64,000 nucleotides of DNA from NCBI GenBank assembly GCA_048499455.1, contig JASNZV010000008.1, positions 209,793-273,792 of the forward strand, read 5' to 3'. The notes under the pieces were generated by a model, which saw only the letters and a list, made by a program, of their open reading frames with translations, ran no database searches and was not told the origin of the DNA. The stretch comes from CFX5 sp023384495 (GTDB lineage: Bacteria > Chloroflexota > Anaerolineae > Caldilineales > Caldilineaceae). This document shows positions 58,492-64,000 of this stretch, piece by piece. Both the position numbers and the translations under genes were made by a program. The first letter of the stretch is position 1; each line of letters starts with the position of its first letter.

Positions 58492-61272
58492 ATGCAGGCT
58501 ACCCCACAACAAATCCCGTTGCCGTCCACCGAGCAGCCAGTATGGCACACGCTGGAGAGCGAAGCCGTGCTTGCCGCCCTGGATACGACGTTGGCAGGGC
58601 TAAGCCCGGAACAGGTCGAGCAGCGGCTCCAGCACTTTGGCCACAACGAATTGCCCACGCAAGAGCCGCCCACCCTGCTGCATATCGTCCTTCACCAGTT
58701 TCAAAGCCCACTCATCTACATTTTGCTGGCCGCCGCCGCGGTGTCGCTCCTGATTGGCGATTTCAAAGACGCCATTTTTATCTTGATTGTGGTCTTGCTC
58801 AACGCCGGGTTGGGCGCCTATCAAGAGCACCGGGCGGAACGCAGCGCGGCGGCGCTGCAAAGCCTCTTGCACATCGACGCCACCGTGCGACGCAATGGCG
58901 AGGACGAAGAGGTGGACGCCCGCGATCTAGTCCCCGGTGACATTGTGCTGATTGAGTCGGGCGACCGCGTCCCCGCTGACCTGCGCCTGGCGCGCGCCGC
59001 CAACCTTTCGGTAGACGAATCACTGCTGACGGGTGAATCGGTGGCGGTGAGCAAACGGTCGGCAGTGTTAGCACAGGCCGATATACCGCTGGGCGACCGG
59101 GTCAACATGGCCTATGCAGGCTCCACCGTCATGGCCGGGCGCGGGATGGGTGTCGTGGTTGCGACGGCCCTGGTCACCGAGATCGGCCGCATCGCCGCCG
59201 TCACCACCAGCGGCGAGGCCACCAAACCACCGCTGCTGATCCGCATGGAGCATTTTGTGCGTGTCATCAGCTTGATCGTGCTGGGCGCCACGGCCGCGCT
59301 GGCCGCCATCTCGCTGGCGCAGGGCACCCCTCTGCTTCAGGTCTTTTTCCTTGCGGTGGCGCTGGCGGTTTCGGCTATCCCCGAAGGGCTTCCCGTGGCG
59401 CTCACAGTAGCGCTCTCGATTGCCGTCAACCGCATGGCGCAGCGCAATGTCATTGTGCGGAAGATGACGGCCGTCGAAGGGTTGGGCAGCTGCACCATGA
59501 TCGCCAGCGACAAGACCGGCACGCTGACGGTCAACGAGCAGACGGTGCGCCAGATCATCTTGCCGTCGGGCCGCCAGATCAACGTTTCGGGCGCTGGCTA
59601 TGCCGGTGAAGGCAACGTTACGCCGGCTGATGGCGGCGAGCTCGATGAGCCAACAGCTACGCAGCTCAGGGCCCTGGCGCAGGCCGCCATCATCTGCAAT
59701 GAAGGGCGATTGCAGTACAAAGAAGGTCGATGGCGCCACGCCGGCGATGCGGTGGATGTGGCGCTCCTCGCGCTGGGTTACAAGGTTGGGCTACCCCCAG
59801 ACGAGGCGCGCGCGCGCATTGAGGTGGCCGGCGAAATCCCCTTTGAGTCGGAGCGCAAATTTGCGGCGACGCTCTATCGCATAGCGGGCAGGGATGAGGG
59901 CTATATCGCCGTCAAGGGCGCCGTGGAAACAGTGCTCTCTTTCTGCCAGGCCACTGCCGAGGCGCCAGATAGCCCGCGGCGCGGCTATGCTGAATTCGAC
60001 CGCTCGGCCGAGGCGCTGGCCGCTGGCGGCTATCGCGTGTTGGCGGTCGCCGGCGTCCAGCTCGCCCCCGGTAAATTGGACACCTTTACCGAAGAGACCT
60101 TGCCGCCCCTCAATTTGTTGGGGCTGGTGGGGATGATCGACCCGCTGCGGCCTGAGGTGAAAGACGCAGTGGAAACATGTCGCAACGCTGGCGTGGCCGT
60201 GGCCATGGTCACAGGCGACCACCCCGCCACGGCGTTGGCCATTGCCCAGGAATTGGGCATTGCCGCTGACCGTTCTGACCTGGTGGCCGGCTACGAGCTG
60301 CCCAAGGTGGAAAGCGGTGAAGAGCCGGCCTTTGTCAAGGCCATCGAGGGCAAGCGCGTCTTTGCCCGGGTGGCGCCACTACAAAAACTACAGATCGTCG
60401 AGGGGATGCGTAAATTGGGGCACTTTGTGGCGGTGACCGGCGACGGCGTCAACGATGCGCCAGCGCTGCGCAAGGCCAGTATCGGCGTGGCCATGGGGTC
60501 GGGCGCCGACATCGCCAAAGACACAGCGTCGATCATTGTCACCGACGACAACTTCGCCTCGATTGTGGATGGCGTGCGCGAGGGGCGCTACGCCTATGAC
60601 AACGTCCGCAAGGTGATCTACCTGCTGATCTCCACCGGCGCGGCCGAAATCCTCCTCTTCCTCTTGTCGATCCTGTTGCGGCTACCGCTGCCGTTGCTGC
60701 CGGTGCAGATCCTATGGTTGAATCTGGTCACCAATGGCATTCAGGATGTGGCGCTGGCTTTCGAGGGTGGCGAAGCGGGGGCCATGCGCCGGCCACCGCG
60801 GCGGCCGACCGAGGGCATCTTCAATCGGTTGATGATCACGCAGACGTTGCTCTCGGGGGTGTGGATCGGCCTGGTCACCTTTGGCCTCTGGTATTGGTGG
60901 CTTGCCACAACCGGCGATGAAACCGGCGCCCGCAACAAGATCTTTTTGCTGATGGTGCTCTTCCAGAGCTTTCATGTGTTTAACTGTCGTTCGGAATATG
61001 TGTCGGCCTTTCGGGTGCCGTTGCAGCGAAATCGGGTGCTGCTGATCGGGGCGCCCCTCATGCTGACCCTCCACATGGTCTCCATCAACACGCCGTTCAT
61101 GCAGTCGCTGTTGCAGGCCGGGCCCGTGGGTGCGCCGTCGTTTCTGATGTTGGTGGGGCTGGCTTCCACTGTGATGATCGTCATGGAGTTATTCAAGATG
61201 GGGCGCGGCGGCGAGCGCCCCATCGGTGGCGCACAGAACGCAAAAGCGGCCCAGCCAGGAACGCCAACCTGA
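58492..61272 (+). CDS. P-type cation ATPase (Ca2+/Mn2+-type, P2A)
   Basis: 926 residues from ATG 58492 (GGAGAGGAG upstream). TGES (180-183), the transport-site motif PEGLP (297-301), phosphorylation site D340 in DKTGTLT, KGA nucleotide site and GDGVNDAPAL near 650. The N-terminal cation-ATPase domain and ten predicted helices give the P2A layout, Ca2+ or Mn2+ efflux. Its TGA overlaps the next ATG (TGATG), so the SLC13 protein is translationally coupled. Confidence 0.92.
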   Translation: MQATPQQIPLPSTEQPVWHTLESEAVLAALDTTLAGLSPEQVEQRLQHFGHNELPTQEPPTLLHIVLHQFQSPLIYILLAAAAVSLLIGDFKDAIFILIVVLLNAGLGAYQEHRAERSAAALQSLLHIDATVRRNGEDEEVDARDLVPGDIVLIESGDRVPADLRLARAANLSVDESLLTGESVAVSKRSAVLAQADIPLGDRVNMAYAGSTVMAGRGMGVVVATALVTEIGRIAAVTTSGEATKPPLLIRMEHFVRVISLIVLGATAALAAISLAQGTPLLQVFFLAVALAVSAIPEGLPVALTVALSIAVNRMAQRNVIVRKMTAVEGLGSCTMIASDKTGTLTVNEQTVRQIILPSGRQINVSGAGYAGEGNVTPADGGELDEPTATQLRALAQAAIICNEGRLQYKEGRWRHAGDAVDVALLALGYKVGLPPDEARARIEVAGEIPFESERKFAATLYRIAGRDEGYIAVKGAVETVLSFCQATAEAPDSPRRGYAEFDRSAEALAAGGYRVLAVAGVQLAPGKLDTFTEETLPPLNLLGLVGMIDPLRPEVKDAVETCRNAGVAVAMVTGDHPATALAIAQELGIAADRSDLVAGYELPKVESGEEPAFVKAIEGKRVFARVAPLQKLQIVEGMRKLGHFVAVTGDGVNDAPALRKASIGVAMGSGADIAKDTASIIVTDDNFASIVDGVREGRYAYDNVRKVIYLLISTGAAEILLFLLSILLRLPLPLLPVQILWLNLVTNGIQDVALAFEGGEAGAMRRPPRRPTEGIFNRLMITQTLLSGVWIGLVTFGLWYWWLATTGDETGARNKIFLLMVLFQSFHVFNCRSEYVSAFRVPLQRNRVLLIGAPLMLTLHMVSINTPFMQSLLQAGPVGAPSFLMLVGLASTVMIVMELFKMGRGGERPIGGAQNAKAAQPGTPT

Positions 61273-63062
61273 TGGCAGGCATCCTCACGTTACATGAGCT
61301 TATTGTCTTTGGCGTGCTGCTCTTGGCCTTGGCGCTTTTCGTCACAGGGCGCTGGCGCTATGATGTGGTGGCGTTATTGGCGTTGTTGGTCGTCACCATG
61401 ACAGGCCTGGTCTCCGGGGCCGACGCCTTTAGCGGTTTTGGTCACCCGGCAGTTGTCACGGTGGCGGCGGTATTGGTGGTGAGCCGTGGCTTGCAGAACT
61501 CCGGCCTCATCGACGTCATTGCCCGGCTGATTGGCCGGATTGGCGGCCAACCGATGCTCCAGATGGCGACGCTTGTGCTGCTGGTGGCGGTCTTTTCGAG
61601 CTTTATGAACAACGTGGGTGCGTTGGCGTTGTTGATGCCGGTGGCGATTCAGATTTCCCACAAGAGCGATATCCCGGTATCGCGCATCCTCATGCCGCTG
61701 GCCTTTGCATCGCTGCTGGGGGGCATGACCACGCTGATCGGCACGCCACCCAACATCATCATTGCCACCTTCCGGGCCGAAAATGGCGCCGAGCCGTTCG
61801 CCATGTTTGACTTTTTCCCGGTTGGGGCTGTGCTCATGGTGGTGGGCGTGCTCTTTATGGTATTGGTGGGTTGGCGGCTGATTCCGCAACGGTCCGGCGC
61901 GAGCGCTCACGAGCAAATGTTTGCAATTGAGGACTATCTGACCGAGGTGCAAGCGCCCAAAGGCTCCAAGCTGGTGGGGCGGCGCATCCGCGAGATCAAC
62001 GGCTTGGCCGATGCGGAAGTTGTGGTGCTGGGCATCGTGCGGGGCAAGCAGCGGCTGCCGGCCCCTTCACCCTATGAGCCTATCTTTGCCGACGATGTGT
62101 TGATTGTACGCGCCGATAGCGAAGACCTGGAAACCCTGATCGACACAGCCGGTTTGAAGCTCGTGGGCAGCAAAGATCTGGCCGAAAGCGACCTCAAATC
62201 CGACGATGTGGCGCTGCTGGAGGTGGTGGTGACCGCAAATTCGCCCATAGAGGGGCGTAGCGCCCGCGACCTCAACCTGCGACGGCGCTTTCGCATCAAC
62301 CTGCTGGCCGTGGCGCGACAGGGCGCCCGCCTACGAGCGCGACTTGGGCACGTTCGCCTGCGCATAGGGGATGTGCTGTTGATCCAGGGGGTGTCTGATA
62401 CATTGGCCGAGGCGCTGGCGACGCTTGGGCTGTTGCCCCTGGCCGGGCGAGACTTGCGGTTGGGGCAGCCCCGACGCATCGCCCTGGCCGTGTCGATTTT
62501 CGGCGCCGCGCTCATGACGACGGTGATTGGCCTCTTGCCGGTGCAGGTTTCGTTTGTGGCCGCAGCGCTGGCGATGGTGATGGTCGGGTTGTTGACCCTG
62601 CGCGAGGCCTATGAGAGCATTGACTGGCCGATCATCATGCTCTTGGGGGGAATGATCCCGGTGGGCTATGCGCTGGAGACGACCGGTGCAGCGGCCCGCA
62701 TTGCCGATGGGCTGTTGTTGATCGCGGGGCAGGCGCCACCGGCAGTCACGGTGGTAATCGTCTTGGTAGGCGTGATGTTCCTGTCGGATGTAGTCAACAA
62801 TGCGGCGGCGGCGCTGCTGATGGCGCCGATTGCCGTCAGCCTTGCCCAGGGCATGGGCGTCTCGGCAGACCCGTTGCTGATGGCCGTGGCGGTGGGGGCA
62901 TCGTGTGCGTTTCTTACGCCGATCGGTCACCAATCCAACACGCTGGTGATGGGGCCGGGCGGCTATCGCTTTGGCGATTATTGGCGGTTGGGTCTGCCGC
63001 TGGAGGTGTTGATTGTCGTGATTGGCGCGCCGCTGATTTTGTGGTTCTGGCCATTGTCTTAG
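61272..63062 (+). CDS. SLC13-family transporter with two RCK-C domains
   Basis: 596 residues. Membrane halves (about 5-200 and 395-592) surround two TrkA-C/RCK_C domains (about 215-375: VGRRIREINGLADAEVVVLGIVR and EGRSARDLNLRRRFRINLLAVAR). The motif TLIGTPPNIIIAT and the symmetric C-terminal LTPIGHQSNTLVMGPGGY match divalent anion:Na+ transporters. Substrate may be sulfate, dicarboxylate or other anion. Coupled to the ATPase gene. Confidence 0.9.
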   Translation: MAGILTLHELIVFGVLLLALALFVTGRWRYDVVALLALLVVTMTGLVSGADAFSGFGHPAVVTVAAVLVVSRGLQNSGLIDVIARLIGRIGGQPMLQMATLVLLVAVFSSFMNNVGALALLMPVAIQISHKSDIPVSRILMPLAFASLLGGMTTLIGTPPNIIIATFRAENGAEPFAMFDFFPVGAVLMVVGVLFMVLVGWRLIPQRSGASAHEQMFAIEDYLTEVQAPKGSKLVGRRIREINGLADAEVVVLGIVRGKQRLPAPSPYEPIFADDVLIVRADSEDLETLIDTAGLKLVGSKDLAESDLKSDDVALLEVVVTANSPIEGRSARDLNLRRRFRINLLAVARQGARLRARLGHVRLRIGDVLLIQGVSDTLAEALATLGLLPLAGRDLRLGQPRRIALAVSIFGAALMTTVIGLLPVQVSFVAAALAMVMVGLLTLREAYESIDWPIIMLLGGMIPVGYALETTGAAARIADGLLLIAGQAPPAVTVVIVLVGVMFLSDVVNNAAAALLMAPIAVSLAQGMGVSADPLLMAVAVGASCAFLTPIGHQSNTLVMGPGGYRFGDYWRLGLPLEVLIVVIGAPLILWFWPLS

Positions 63063-63075
63063 ACCAGGAGGGGCC

Positions 63076-64000
63076 ATGCGCTTAGCACGTCTTCACCCTG
63101 AAACGCGGATCGCGCTGATCTATGCGGCTTTTGGGGGGATATGGATTTGGTGGTCCGACCACTTGCTCTTTACGCTGGTCAGCGATGGACCGACCTTGAC
63201 ACGATTGCAAAACTATAAGGGTTGGGGCTTTGTGTTGGCCAGCGCCCTGCTGATTTTCATTCTGATCCGGCGCGATCGGCGCCAGCAGGAAATGCTCCAG
63301 CGTGAGGCGGAGGAGAGCGAGCAACGATACCGCAACTTGGTCGAGGTGTCGCCCGATGCGATCCTCGTCAACCGAGAGAATCGGATTGTCTTCATCAACC
63401 CAACTGGCGTTACAATGTTGGGTGCGCGCAATGCCGATCAGATATTGGGAAGATCCCCGTTTGACATCTTTCACCCCGATTATCATGATGTCATCAGAGC
63501 GCGGATTCACCGCATGCTCACCGAGCGGACAAACAGCCCACCGCTCGAAGAAAAGATCATACGCCTCGATGGCGGTATTAGGCCGGTGGAGGTAGTGGCG
63601 ACCCCAATTCAGTATGGTGGCGCTACGGCCGTCCAGGTGGTTATGCGCGACATCACCAACCGCAAGCGGGCCGAGGCGGAGATTCTCAAGCTGAATGCCG
63701 AACTCGAGCAGCGAGTATTGCAACGCACCGCGCAGCTCGCAGCCGCCAACAAGGAGCTTGAATCGTTCTCGTATTCGGTTTCGCACGACCTGCGCGCGCC
63801 GCTTCGCGCCGTCAGTGGTTTTGCGCAGATCATTGCTCGCCGGCACCGGGCCAGTTTGAACGAGGAAGGTCAGCGCTATATCGACAATATCGTGCTGGCC
63901 AGCCAGCGGATGAGCGAACTGATCGATGATTTGCTGGCCTACACTCGTATGGGACGGAGCGCAGTCAGCAAAGATGTTATCCCCCTGGGCGAGATCCTTG
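63076..64000 (+). CDS. PAS-domain sensor histidine kinase (partial)
   Basis: The frame is open from ATG 63076 (AGGAGGGG upstream) to the window edge, 308 codons. Two N-terminal membrane helices (about 13-31 and 51-66) precede a PAS domain (about 82-200, ending MRDITNRKRAEAE), a coiled coil and the HisKA box FSYSVSHDLRAPLRAVSGFAQ with the phosphoacceptor His. This H-box type is common in phytochrome-like kinases. The ATPase domain lies beyond the window. Confidence 0.92.
   Translation, partial: MRLARLHPETRIALIYAAFGGIWIWWSDHLLFTLVSDGPTLTRLQNYKGWGFVLASALLIFILIRRDRRQQEMLQREAEESEQRYRNLVEVSPDAILVNRENRIVFINPTGVTMLGARNADQILGRSPFDIFHPDYHDVIRARIHRMLTERTNSPPLEEKIIRLDGGIRPVEVVATPIQYGGATAVQVVMRDITNRKRAEAEILKLNAELEQRVLQRTAQLAAANKELESFSYSVSHDLRAPLRAVSGFAQIIARRHRASLNEEGQRYIDNIVLASQRMSELIDDLLAYTRMGRSAVSKDVIPLGEIL

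Overview
The window looks like a stretch of a high-GC member of the Chloroflexota, most likely a Caldilineae-type aerobic or facultative filament former. The taxonomic call is inference. It rests on a non-haloarchaeal, non-proteobacterial gene mix: citramalate-synthase isoleucine pathway, b558-type SdhCAB, RskA-type anti-sigma factor, several lipoproteins with Thr/Pro-rich linkers, a secreted protein ending in YLPLV, MNT/HEPN genes, and cluster-C-like family 5 ABC transporters. I found no rRNA, tRNA, CRISPR array, transposase or phage gene.

Region by region. 1-10.2 kb: leucine biosynthesis (leuA end, leuC, leuD, leuB), with an unrelated gene module in every gap: (a) two large paralogous signal-peptide/membrane-anchored proteins flanking a YbjQ-like protein, (b) a small unknown protein plus a C39-like papain-fold protein, (c) a GNAT acetyltransferase plus an MNT/HEPN toxin-antitoxin pair. 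10.3-17.5 kb: PEP carboxylase, a HAD-IIA protein, citramalate synthase and dihydroxy-acid dehydratase, which continue branched-chain amino-acid synthesis. 17.6-23.4 kb: an AP2-like DNA-binding protein, an FxLYD lipoprotein, and the YggS-ProC-YggT group followed by a CYTH-CHAD protein. 23.4-31.5 kb (minus strand): sdhB, sdhA, sdhC, a GH13 enzyme, icd and an SDR. 31.9-34.6 kb: ECF-like sigma factor, RskA anti-sigma factor and a PdxA-family dehydrogenase. 34.6-43.5 kb (mostly minus): three adjacent secreted proteins including a trypsin-like protease, the remnant of a TPR regulator, an S9 peptidase, a methyltransferase and an SH3/pre-peptidase-like lipoprotein. 43.7-58.1 kb: Cof phosphatase, two MFS transporters, two enolase-superfamily acid-sugar dehydratase homologues, a FadR-type GntR regulator and a complete family 5 ABC importer; this looks like a sugar-acid uptake and catabolism region. 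58.5-64 kb: a P2A-type cation ATPase translationally coupled to a SLC13/RCK transporter, then a PAS histidine kinase running off the window.

Three families of dispersed intergenic repeats are visible: an 85-bp nested hairpin (13.2, 26.3 and 47.3 kb), a GTAGCGACTTCAGTCGCT-type palindrome (0.4, 49.9 and 53.4 kb), and a degenerate GCGTCTTTGCG-type repeat (30.6, 33.5 and 46.0 kb). The best candidates for undescribed biology are the paralogue/YbjQ/paralogue cassette at 499-4511, the small-protein/C39-like pair at 6211-7119, and the way the leu genes are interspersed with such modules.
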